A DNA stretch of 43,793 bases from Prolixibacteraceae bacterium. Lineage in GTDB: Bacteria > Bacteroidota > Bacteroidia > Bacteroidales > Prolixibacteraceae. The DNA lies in assembly GCA_028282195.1 (NCBI GenBank), contig JANQII010000341.1, positions 1-43,793 of the forward strand, given 5' to 3'. Position numbers and translations under genes: made by a program. The number at the start of each line of letters is the position of its first letter. Positions within the stretch are counted from its first letter, which is position 1. The notes beneath the pieces were generated by a model, which was not told the DNA's origin, did no database searches, and saw only the letters and a program-made list of their open reading frames with translations. Below, piece after piece: positions 17,715-25,370 of the stretch.

Positions 17715-20084
17715 TCATCTAACAATCACCGCATCAACCGGGCAAACCTGCCTGCAAGCGTCACATTTTATGCACAACTCGGTATTTATTTCATGCTTCT
17801 TATGTGGCTCAAACTTAATGGCATCAACCGGACATTTTTGTGCACACTTGGTACAGCCAATGCATTCATCGTTGATTGAATATTCTATTAAGCCTGCACA
17901 TTTTCCAGCCGGACAACAGCCTTCAATATGAGCTTCATATTCCTCGTAAAAATATTTCAATGTTGTGATGATCGGATTTGGAGCCGATTTTCCCAGGTTG
18001 CACAAACTTCCTTTTTGGGTCCAGTCTGCCAAATACTTCAGCTCTTCCAAGTCTTTCTTTGTTCCCGTTCCTTCTGTAATGCGGTTCAGAATATCAAGCA
18101 TGCGCTTTGTACCAACACGGCAGAAGGTACATTTTCCACAAGATTCATCCTGGGTGAAAGAAAGGAAATACCTGGCAATGTCTACCATGCAGTCGGTTTC
18201 GTCAAGCACCACTAAGCCGCCTGAACCCATCATTGCACCAACTTCAATGAGCGATTGATAATCGATTGGCGTATCGTATAGTTCTGCCGGAATACAACCG
18301 CCGGAAGGGCCTCCAACCTGAACCGCTTTAAACTTTTTGCCATTCTGAACACCGCCCCCGATTTCCTCAACAATTTCACGAATAGTGATTCCCATTGGAA
18401 CTTCAATCAATCCGCCACGGTTTACTTTTCCGGCAAGAGAAAAGACTTTAGTTCCTTTCGAATCGTTGGTGCCAATTTGGTTAAATTGATTTTCTCCTTC
18501 TTTGAAAATATAAGGAACCATGGAAAAAGTTTCAGTATTGTTGATCAGGGTAGGTTGCCCCCATAGCCCTTTTTTTGCCGGGAATGGCGGACGTACCCTT
18601 GGAAAACCACGGTTGCCCTCAATGGAAGCAATCAGTGCTGTTTCTTCTCCACAAACAAAAGCACCAGCTCCCTCATAAATTTGGATATCGAAGCTAAAAC
18701 CGAAACCTAATATGTTATCTCCCAAAAAGTTTTGCTCACGACAATTAATTAATGCCTGGCGGATTCGGTTAACTGCCAGTGGATATTCTGCCCGGATGTA
18801 AAAATAACCTTCATCAGCCTGAACGGCTTTTGCAGCAATTAGCATTCCTTCAATCACGCGGTATGGATAGGATTCCAAAAGCATTCGATCCATAAAAGCA
18901 CCTGGATCACCTTCATCGCCATTGCAAATCAGATACCTTTTGTCACCAGCTTCATTTTTGGTCAGCTCCCATTTCATTCCGGTTAAAAAGCCCGCACCAC
19001 CACGACCACGCAATCCGCTTTCTTTTACCTTTTGAATGATTTGCTCATCTTCCAGTTTCAACGCTTCGGCTAAAGCCTGAAATCCATCATTCCTTTTATA
19101 TTCTTCAATATCCAATGGATTAATAATCCCACGGTGTTCTGTTGCAATTGGTATTTGCCGATCCAGAAAATTGGAAACCATTTCATCGCGAACATCAATG
19201 GAATAACGTTCAACGGGTTCCCAAACTTCATCGGTCTGCACTTTCTCAAGCAGCTTATAAGCTTTGTTTGTAACCCGTTTAAACAGACTATCTGGTTTGA
19301 AATGTGTATCAATTATTTGACGAACTTCCTGTGGTTTTACTTTTGCATAAAGTTTGCTCTGTTTGTTTTCGTCAATCACTTCAACCAAAGGAACCTGGTG
19401 GCACATGCCCACACAACCAACATGTTTAAGCTGTACATTAATGCCTGTTCCAACAACTGATTCTTCAATTTCTTTTTTTACATCGTCGCTACCACTGGCC
19501 ACACAGCAAGAACCTAAGCCAATTCTAATTTCACCCTGAAATTCAGATTCACCTTTTTTTCTGAATGCTTTTTTCTTTCCTGTTTTACCTGCCTGACTTT
19601 CAAAATCATGAATGACAGTTTCAATCATATCAGTAGTGACATGCCCGTAAGTAACATCATCAATCTGCACAACCGGGGCTAAGGTACAGCAGCCAAGACA
19701 TGATACTTTGTCCAATGTATATTTACCATCTTCCGAAGTAATATTTCCATCTTTAAAATTGAAATGGCGTTTAAATGCATCATAAACCTGCATGGCCCCT
19801 TTTACATGGCAGGCGGTTCCGATACATATTTTTATCATGTGCTCCCCGACGGGTTGCATCCTGAATTGATGATAAAAACTGGCAACTCCGGTTATGTCTG
19901 CGGGGGTAATAGCTGTGATGTCTGCTAATCTTCTAAGCGATTCTTCAGGTAAATAGTTAAATTCATCCTGAATAGCTTGCAAGATTGGAATCAAAGCCTT
20001 TTTGGTATTGCCCTTTTCAGCAATAATTTCATCAGTGAGTAGTATGATATTTTTATTTTCTTCTGTCATTTCTTTTTTTATCAT
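17715..20084 (-). CDS. NuoE-NuoF fusion (HydC-HydB / BfuCB type NADH-binding Fe-S flavoprotein)
   Basis: A 789-aa cytoplasmic NADH dehydrogenase module. Residues 1-160 are NuoE-like, with 2Fe-2S ligands C87, C92, C129 and C133 (CIGTAC, CLGCC). Residues 185-260 are a second thioredoxin-like 2Fe-2S domain (GSCCVASG, VGCVGMC). The NuoF core follows: GLRGRGGAGFLTGMKW (NADH, about 357-372) and CNGDEGDPGAFMDR (FMN, about 387-400). After that come an SLBB segment and the 4Fe-4S motif ESCGKCTFCRVGT. The C-terminus has two ferredoxin motifs, CIGCTKCAQKCP and CIKCDACRQVCP. The extra C-terminal clusters and GDEGDPG loop fit bifurcating HydB/StnB more than complex I. ATG 20084 is used; ATG 20069 is an alternative. 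Confidence 0.92.
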   Translation of the reverse strand: MIKKEMTEENKNIILLTDEIIAEKGNTKKALIPILQAIQDEFNYLPEESLRRLADITAITPADITGVASFYHQFRMQPVGEHMIKICIGTACHVKGAMQVYDAFKRHFNFKDGNITSEDGKYTLDKVSCLGCCTLAPVVQIDDVTYGHVTTDMIETVIHDFESQAGKTGKKKAFRKKGESEFQGEIRIGLGSCCVASGSDDVKKEIEESVVGTGINVQLKHVGCVGMCHQVPLVEVIDENKQSKLYAKVKPQEVRQIIDTHFKPDSLFKRVTNKAYKLLEKVQTDEVWEPVERYSIDVRDEMVSNFLDRQIPIATEHRGIINPLDIEEYKRNDGFQALAEALKLEDEQIIQKVKESGLRGRGGAGFLTGMKWELTKNEAGDKRYLICNGDEGDPGAFMDRMLLESYPYRVIEGMLIAAKAVQADEGYFYIRAEYPLAVNRIRQALINCREQNFLGDNILGFGFSFDIQIYEGAGAFVCGEETALIASIEGNRGFPRVRPPFPAKKGLWGQPTLINNTETFSMVPYIFKEGENQFNQIGTNDSKGTKVFSLAGKVNRGGLIEVPMGITIREIVEEIGGGVQNGKKFKAVQVGGPSGGCIPAELYDTPIDYQSLIEVGAMMGSGGLVVLDETDCMVDIARYFLSFTQDESCGKCTFCRVGTKRMLDILNRITEGTGTKKDLEELKYLADWTQKGSLCNLGKSAPNPIITTLKYFYEEYEAHIEGCCPAGKCAGLIEYSINDECIGCTKCAQKCPVDAIKFEPHKKHEINTELCIKCDACRQVCPVDAVIVR

Positions 20085-20091
20085 GAATCAA

Positions 20092-20126
20092 AACTTCCAG
20101 CTTCTGGCTTCAAACTTCGAGCTTTC
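20092..20126 (-). repeat. Heptamer array D (NGAAGYY type)
   Basis: Five 7-nt units, on the plus strand AACTTCC, AGCTTCT, GGCTTCA, AACTTCG, AGCTTTC. It fills most of the gap between the stop of the membrane propeller gene and the start of the NuoEF gene. Confidence 0.75.
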
Positions 20127-20128
20127 AG

Positions 20129-22012
20129 TTATTTCCCAATGCAGTATAAGTTTTCAAATCCTCTTAAATAAATCTTACCATCTGAAAATGCAGGTGTGCA
20201 AGCTGCTTTTTCCCCTAATTCAGGCTCGGCAACCAATTGATATTCTTTTGCCAATTTAAAAATGTGTGTTTTACCACTCATATCAATGATGTAAACTTTT
20301 CCATCTGCTAGCATCGGTGAACCATAAAAACCGTCATCACATTCCTGCTCCCAGTATTTTGTCCCGTCTTTCGCATCGTAGCAAGCGATGACTCCGTAAC
20401 TGGTGGCAATAATCAATAGTCCATCGGCTGCAAGCGGGCTGGAAACTTCAGGAAGGTACTCACTTTCTTCCCAAATGGTTTCACCGGTTTTAACATCAAT
20501 TGCCGCGAGTGTTGCATATTCATTTGCAGCATAAGCTATTCCATCAGCATAACCAACCGAAGGTCCAACTTCGCCCATCATACAGTCGACTTCCCAAAGC
20601 TTTTCTCCGGTATCCGGATTATAGGAAATGACAAGTGGTTCAGCAGATAAAATCAGTTGAGCACCTTCTCCAGAGTCTATTAATACCGGTGAAGCCCATG
20701 AAATTCGGACACCGGTTCTAACTTTTTCCCAAGCCTTTTCCCCTGTTGAGGTGTTGAATGCGAACACTTTTCCTCCTTTGTTGGTGTCGTACTGAACAAT
20801 GAGCTTGTCTTTATAAATAATGAGAGAAGAAGAATGTCCGTAATGATTATCAGGTACACCCAGGTTTTTTGCCCAAAGTCGCTTGCCATCCATGTCGAGC
20901 GATATTAGATCACCACTTCCGAAAATGGCAAAAACAGCTTGTCCGTTCGTGGCTACAGAAGGTGCCGCAAGGCCTGTGTCATCGGTTGTTTGTGGCATTG
21001 TTGCAGGTGATCCCGGAATATTGTCGGCATTAACCTGCCAAATTAGATCACCTGTATTTTTGTTGTAGCAATAAACCTGGCGGGCTTCTTCATCAGCACC
21101 GGTAATAAATAGTTTGTCACCCCAGATAATTGGGGAATTGTAACCATGTTTAGGAGGCTTAATTTTCCAAAGAATATTCTCACCATTTGCACCATCCCAA
21201 GTCTCAGGTATATTTGTTTGGAATGCAATTCCATTAGTCAGGGCACCACGGAAGAATGGGTAATTTTTATTCAATTCTTCTTGAGAAACTATTTTTGAAG
21301 CAGTTCCCGATAACGGTTTTTCTACTGGTTGGGTTTTTTGTTCTTGTTCCGTTTTTGTTTCAGACTGGGAAGTTTCTGTAGTTGTGCTTTCTTGTTGTTC
21401 CCGAACTTCATTTTCAACTATTGGGGCAGTTTGAGCCTCGGCACTTTCTGTACCGGGTTCATTAACCACAACTTCCTGATCTGGTTGAGTGGTTTCTGGT
21501 GTAACTGCAGAATCAGCTATCAATTCAGGCTCATAAGTATCAAGGGCATTATAAGAAAGAAAACCAGATAAAAGAGCCAGTACAACAAGTCCGGCACCAA
21601 CATAAACCACCCACTTTCTGGCTAATTGTTTATCGAGGAACGGATTCTTTTCAATTCCTTCCAGTTCATCTAATTTTGATTTTAATGAATTTTGATAACG
21701 GATTGCCAGAATAAAAATAATAATACCAAACACTAATAAATATGCTCCGATACGAATTTGCCACTGGCTGGTGAAATAAGCTTTGCGAATAAGCAAATCC
21801 AATGCACGTATATCTTCTTTTAATGCTTCGTCCCGGGGGGTATCGTGTAGTCTTTCCACTAAGGTATTTAACGCATCACTTTCAAGCGGATCAACACTTT
21901 TAAACTGAAGGTAATTGGCGATTAGCATTACACAAATAATAATGCTAAAACCGCTCGCTATCCAGGCTATCGTTTTTGCAATATTTATTTTGTCTTTTGT
22001 TGGTATTGTCAT
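20129..22012 (-). CDS. Membrane-anchored PQQ-like beta-propeller (propeller 5)
   Basis: A 627-aa protein with three predicted TM helices: about 13-32, 88-107 and 134-152 (WVVYVGAGLVVLALLSGFLSY). A linker rich in Glu, Thr, Gln and Pro follows (about 160-240). A C-terminal beta-propeller (about 250-627) has blades such as VYCYNKNTGDLIW, VFAFNTSTGEKAW and IACYDAKDGTKYW. The topology places the propeller on the outer side of the inner membrane if the N-terminus is cytoplasmic. It sits directly upstream of the NuoEF gene and may tether the extracytoplasmic propellers to the membrane complex, which is inference. No CxxCH haem motif is present. PQQ binding is not established. Confidence 0.88.
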   Translation of the reverse strand: MTIPTKDKINIAKTIAWIASGFSIIICVMLIANYLQFKSVDPLESDALNTLVERLHDTPRDEALKEDIRALDLLIRKAYFTSQWQIRIGAYLLVFGIIIFILAIRYQNSLKSKLDELEGIEKNPFLDKQLARKWVVYVGAGLVVLALLSGFLSYNALDTYEPELIADSAVTPETTQPDQEVVVNEPGTESAEAQTAPIVENEVREQQESTTTETSQSETKTEQEQKTQPVEKPLSGTASKIVSQEELNKNYPFFRGALTNGIAFQTNIPETWDGANGENILWKIKPPKHGYNSPIIWGDKLFITGADEEARQVYCYNKNTGDLIWQVNADNIPGSPATMPQTTDDTGLAAPSVATNGQAVFAIFGSGDLISLDMDGKRLWAKNLGVPDNHYGHSSSLIIYKDKLIVQYDTNKGGKVFAFNTSTGEKAWEKVRTGVRISWASPVLIDSGEGAQLILSAEPLVISYNPDTGEKLWEVDCMMGEVGPSVGYADGIAYAANEYATLAAIDVKTGETIWEESEYLPEVSSPLAADGLLIIATSYGVIACYDAKDGTKYWEQECDDGFYGSPMLADGKVYIIDMSGKTHIFKLAKEYQLVAEPELGEKAACTPAFSDGKIYLRGFENLYCIGK

Positions 22013-22020
22013 TTTCTGGT

Positions 22021-22069
22021 TACTAGATGTTAGATACTTGATTCTGGATATTAGATTCTTGTTACTTAT
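22021..22069 (+). repeat. Heptamer array E (TNYTNGA type)
   Basis: Seven 7-nt units (TACTAGA, TGTTAGA, TACTTGA, TTCTGGA, TATTAGA and two weaker ones). It starts 9 bases upstream of the ATG of the membrane propeller gene. Confidence 0.8.
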
Positions 22070-22104
22070 AATATTAAAACGTTTATTCTTTGACTCTCCC
22101 CCTT

Positions 22105-22155
22105 CCCCTCTCTACAGGTAGAGAGGGGTGGTCACGCCGAAGGTGTGATCGGGGT
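22105..22155. repeat. REP-like hairpin repeat
   Basis: CCCCTCTCTA (22105-22114) and TAGAGAGGGG (22119-22128) form a perfect 10-bp stem with loop CAGG. It is followed by a G-rich second half containing CACGCCGAAGGTGTG, in the gap between the polyferredoxin and propeller genes. It resembles dispersed palindromic repeats of Bacteroidota. Confidence 0.7.
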
Positions 22156-22165
22156 GAGTAAATAA

Positions 22166-23455
22166 TTATTTTTTACTCATAATTAGCATTTTATCGTTCA
22201 CTTTCACCGGGCAATAGTCCATACATCGCCCACAGCTTAAACAATTTGTTTTATCTGTTTCGTAATCTTGCCTGCTTCGGTGAGAGGATAGCTTTACTAA
22301 GGTTAACCCGATTACCAGCCCCATAAAAGCACCCATAATCCATCCTCCCCAGTAAAACTGGCTTTGAATTTGTTTGGCTTCAATCACTAATTCATCCATG
22401 CTCTTCCCGGATTGCATAAAAGTTACAACATCAATGTGTTCCTGGTCATTGATTAGTTCCGGATTTTCAACCAGTTCATTGGCTAAATAAACTGTTTTAT
22501 TCATTTTTGATAAAGGAACGTGCAGCATAGAACCGGATAATCCCCCAAGTCCTATCCATAGCGGAATGAAAAGCAGATAAACCATGAAACGTTTTACATC
22601 CTGTTTGCGGTTACTGCCAGCAGGTGTTGGTTCTTCAATAGCCCCAAATGGACAAGAGTTGGCACATAGTTTGCACTGAATACATGCTGAAGGGGTGATG
22701 GTCAAATGCTTTTTTGAAAAGGTTGACATCCAACCGAGCAGCACTCCATAAGGACAGAAAAAACGACAATATGGGCGGGCAACAAAAACACCCACTAGCA
22801 AGAATAATCCACCTAGCAGTAGCATTTGAAATTCTGCATCAAATCTGAAGATACCTACAAACGGGTCGTATCTGCAAATAATAAAATCAGATTTTGTGAC
22901 GACATACAAAATTGCCAGTGCCAGATATAGGTAGGGTATCAGACCCAATACTTTTTGCAACCATTTGGGAAGTTCAATGGGCCGGAATGCAACTAAATCC
23001 TGTATGGCGCCCAAAGGACAAACCCCGGCGCAAAATGTTCTTCCGAAGAAAAGTGCAACAGCCAGTGGAATAATAAAAAATAACAGGGCACTTAGCGGAA
23101 GCACATAAGTAGGATCGGCAATAGCCAGTGCTACATTTTGAATGGCTCCAATCGAGCAAATGCAGCCTTCCCTGTAAAATCCAAAATAAAGCAAGGAGAA
23201 AACTGACATCCAGAAAATTCCTGAGCGTGAACGTTTTTTCAATGCCAGCCAACTTACAATGGCTAGTGCAGCAATCAAAACAAATACATCAAGGTATTCT
23301 AAAAATAAAGCCCTTGGATCAGGGGTTGTAGTGGGCGGTTGTACGTAACCTGTTTCAAATTCCGGTTTGGGAAAGCGCTGCTGTGCCTGGGCCCAAAGCG
23401 GCAGGTTTATAAGAAATAAGCTTAGCGTTATTAAAAAGTGCTTCAATTTCGTCAT
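22166..23455 (-). CDS. NapH/NosR-like membrane polyferredoxin
   Basis: A 429-aa integral membrane Fe-S protein. It has a signal peptide or first TM (MTKLKHFLITLSLFLINLPL) and about six or seven further TM helices. CxC at C98/C100 (GCICSIGA), C142/C146 (FCAGVCPLGA) and C230/C234 (CRFFCPYG) are the NapH/NosR-type CPxG elements. A 4Fe-4S motif CIQCKLCANSCP starts near C258, and a C-terminal CLSCGRCMDYCP motif near residue 400. The family passes electrons between membrane and periplasm. Here it is a good candidate conduit between the NuoEF/flavoprotein module and exported Fe-S and propeller proteins. The extra N-terminal GCICS motif is unusual. Confidence 0.88.
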   Translation of the reverse strand: MTKLKHFLITLSLFLINLPLWAQAQQRFPKPEFETGYVQPPTTTPDPRALFLEYLDVFVLIAALAIVSWLALKKRSRSGIFWMSVFSLLYFGFYREGCICSIGAIQNVALAIADPTYVLPLSALLFFIIPLAVALFFGRTFCAGVCPLGAIQDLVAFRPIELPKWLQKVLGLIPYLYLALAILYVVTKSDFIICRYDPFVGIFRFDAEFQMLLLGGLFLLVGVFVARPYCRFFCPYGVLLGWMSTFSKKHLTITPSACIQCKLCANSCPFGAIEEPTPAGSNRKQDVKRFMVYLLFIPLWIGLGGLSGSMLHVPLSKMNKTVYLANELVENPELINDQEHIDVVTFMQSGKSMDELVIEAKQIQSQFYWGGWIMGAFMGLVIGLTLVKLSSHRSRQDYETDKTNCLSCGRCMDYCPVKVNDKMLIMSKK

Positions 23456-23464
23456 TTGGTTTTT

Positions 23465-24049
23465 TTAGGCGTGGTCATCTCCGGCAGTAAAGTCTCCCTT
23501 AATTAAATAGGGTTGGCTGGCAGGAACCCTTTCAAATGCATCAGCAGGACAAACCCTGGCGATTGAACATTCATTACAATTTACGCACAAATTATGACGT
23601 ACCTGTAAATGCAATGAGCCGTTTCCGAAAGCTGTACAGCCGGCAACGCATTTAGCACATCCAAAGCATAAATCTTCAATAATTTCATATTCAAAATAAG
23701 GTTCTTCTACAAATTTTCTTTTAATGGCAGCAGTCGGGCAAAGTTGATTCTCAGCAGCAGTTGACAATTCATTGGCATTTGGTTTCAGGTAACCTCCGCA
23801 TAAGTCGCAATAGCCACAAAGGGCGTAAGCATGTACACACTTCACGGCAGAAGGGCTCACTACGCAATGATCAGCACATCTTCCGCAGGAGACACACTTA
23901 AATGGGTCTAACTGCCAAACATAATCATCTGCATTTACCCTAAGAGCTGAAATACCAGCCACTCCTGCTATAGAAAGTCCAAGAGAAAGGCGCATACCTT
24001 TCTGGATAAATTCCCGACGATTACTTTTATTTTTTTCTTTATTACTCAT
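23465..24049 (-). CDS. Tat-exported ferredoxin with multiple 4Fe-4S clusters
   Basis: A 194-aa protein with a Tat signal (NRREFIQKGMRLSLGLSIAGVAG). It resembles the NrfC/DsrO/NapG-type electron-transfer ferredoxins. Cys motifs in order: CVSCGRCADHC (about residue 52), a CVHAYALCGYCDLCGG segment, LCPTA, LCFGCAKCVAGC, and CVNCNECSIARVC with a following CPADA-like Pro. These can hold about four clusters. It overlaps the preceding small gene by 8 bases and is followed 9 bases later by the membrane polyferredoxin, its likely electron partner. NapG/NapH pairing is the closest known analogue. Confidence 0.85.
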   Translation of the reverse strand: MSNKEKNKSNRREFIQKGMRLSLGLSIAGVAGISALRVNADDYVWQLDPFKCVSCGRCADHCVVSPSAVKCVHAYALCGYCDLCGGYLKPNANELSTAAENQLCPTAAIKRKFVEEPYFEYEIIEDLCFGCAKCVAGCTAFGNGSLHLQVRHNLCVNCNECSIARVCPADAFERVPASQPYLIKGDFTAGDDHA

Positions 24050-24233
24050 TCTTCTTACTCTCTAAAGCTTTATCCAAATTACATTTCTTGTATTTAGAGC
24101 AAGCCTTGCATTGTACATTTTCAGAACAGGTAAAATCAACCTTCTTCTGACTAATTAAAAGTCCGGTTCCTGCAAGCATCCCGGTAAAAATGCTTAGTTG
24201 AATCCCTCTTCTTATAAATTCTTTTCTATCCAT
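24042..24233 (-). CDS. Small Tat-like membrane-anchored protein with four cysteines
   Basis: A 63-aa protein. MDRKEFIRRGIQLSIFTGML resembles a Tat signal with one Lys replaced (RK rather than RR). A hydrophobic stretch follows, then CSENVQCKACSKYKKC, whose four Cys could bind one 4Fe-4S cluster or a metal. It overlaps the NHL gene upstream and the Tat ferredoxin downstream by 8 bases each, so it is a genuine and tightly coupled member of the operon. No family name comes to mind, and the role as a small redox or assembly subunit is inference. Confidence 0.75.
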   Translation of the reverse strand: MDRKEFIRRGIQLSIFTGMLAGTGLLISQKKVDFTCSENVQCKACSKYKKCNLDKALESKKNE

Positions 24234-25200
24234 TTTCTTTCAACTGAAAAATACGAATTTGTTTGCGGTTGAAGTCTAAAGCGTAGATCAGGCCATTTTC
24301 ATCTACAGCAACTTCTGCCGGCAAGCCGTCTTCATCAAATTGATCAGGTGCTGCAACTACCCCCATGTATTCGCCGTGCTGATCATATATTTTCATTCTA
24401 AAAATACCTTTTTCGCTGGTAACGAACGAATTATCATTCATAATCGCCATGTGTGAAGGATTGCAACATCCACTAAATCCTTCTGTTTTTACGGAAGATT
24501 TAGTCCAGCTTGAACGCATAGCTCCATCAGCAGTATAGTTTTCAAAACTGTGACGACCGGGGTTAACTGCCCACAGATAACCTTCTTCGCTTAAAGCAAC
24601 ATCAAAATACGGACTGGGTATCACATATCCGGGAACAGCTTTATCATCATTTTTTTCTCCAATCCGTGAGATAATTTTGCCGTCTTTGGAGCATTTATAA
24701 ATAACCCGGTTGCCTGCATCAGCAACATAAACAAAGTCGTTAGAGACAGCCAGTGAAGTAATCACTGAACGATCACCAAACGAAGTCCAGTTTTGTATTG
24801 ATTTTCCATCCTTGTCAAAAACAGAAACTTTATTACGAAAACCAACCCATATGTCACCATTTAAAGAAGTAGTAACACAGGTAGGGGAAGAAGATAAAAT
24901 TGTTTTTCCCAGTTGCTCCCCATTCTTATTGAGTTGAATCAGAAAATCTTCGGCAACTAAAATAAGGGTGTCTTTCCATATCGTAATCCCTTTCGGCGTG
25001 GAAATATTTAATGGAATGGTTTTTATTTCGGAATATAGTATTTCAGAAGGATCCACTTTGGTGTACTCACTAATGTCGTAAGCATAAGGGTTTTCAATAT
25101 TCTTTCCTTTTTTATTAACCGTAAAATCACGTACAATAATAACAGCAATAGCAATTGCCATTACAATTAAAAGGATATTGATTATTTTTTTGTTTTTCAT
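24226..25200 (-). CDS. Membrane-anchored NHL-repeat beta-propeller
   Basis: A 324-aa protein with an N-terminal anchor (IINILLIVMAIAIAVIIV) and six NHL-type blades (for example GLIYALDFNRKQIRIFQ, NDFVYVADAGNRVIYKCS and GNIWVGF-like units). A conserved element GCCNPSHMAI (about residue 245) carries a vicinal Cys pair. I recall this pattern in NHL proteins encoded near Fe-S export genes, though I cannot verify that here. The gene overlaps the small four-Cys gene by 8 bases. NHL domains usually bind proteins, peptides or metals, so its role in the complex may be structural. Confidence 0.83.
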   Translation of the reverse strand: MKNKKIINILLIVMAIAIAVIIVRDFTVNKKGKNIENPYAYDISEYTKVDPSEILYSEIKTIPLNISTPKGITIWKDTLILVAEDFLIQLNKNGEQLGKTILSSSPTCVTTSLNGDIWVGFRNKVSVFDKDGKSIQNWTSFGDRSVITSLAVSNDFVYVADAGNRVIYKCSKDGKIISRIGEKNDDKAVPGYVIPSPYFDVALSEEGYLWAVNPGRHSFENYTADGAMRSSWTKSSVKTEGFSGCCNPSHMAIMNDNSFVTSEKGIFRMKIYDQHGEYMGVVAAPDQFDEDGLPAEVAVDENGLIYALDFNRKQIRIFQLKENG

Positions 25201-25206
25201 TTTCGT

Positions 25207-25268
25207 GTTACGTATTGCGCGTTACCTACCTAACGGTAGGCAGGCGAGTTTCGGGTTTCGGGTTTTAC
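25207..25268 (+). repeat. Heptamer array F (GTTNCGR type) split by a hairpin
   Basis: Units GTTACGT, ATTGCGC, GTTACCT are followed by the hairpin CCTACC-TAAC-GGTAGG at 25225-25240, then GTTTCGG twice. The hairpin appears to have been inserted into the array. Confidence 0.7.
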
Positions 25269-25307
25269 CTATCTGTATATTTGTTCATATTCATTATCCA
25301 CAACTTT

Positions 25308-25370
25308 ATCTGGAAGTTCCAATATCCAGTATCTAATATCCAGCATCCAGTATCTATTCCCCAATATCCA
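25308..25370 (-). repeat. Heptamer array G (TRGATNY type on the minus strand)
   Basis: Nine 7-nt units on the plus strand, mostly ATATCCA, GTATCTA and GCATCCA. It overlaps the stop codon and final residues of the propeller gene 25354-26775. It is the same sequence family as array E but in the opposite orientation. Confidence 0.85.

Noticed and set aside
15351-20084. A bifurcating [FeFe]-hydrogenase (HydABC)
   Set aside because: There is no H-cluster motif anywhere in the window. The third subunit is a GltD-like flavoprotein.
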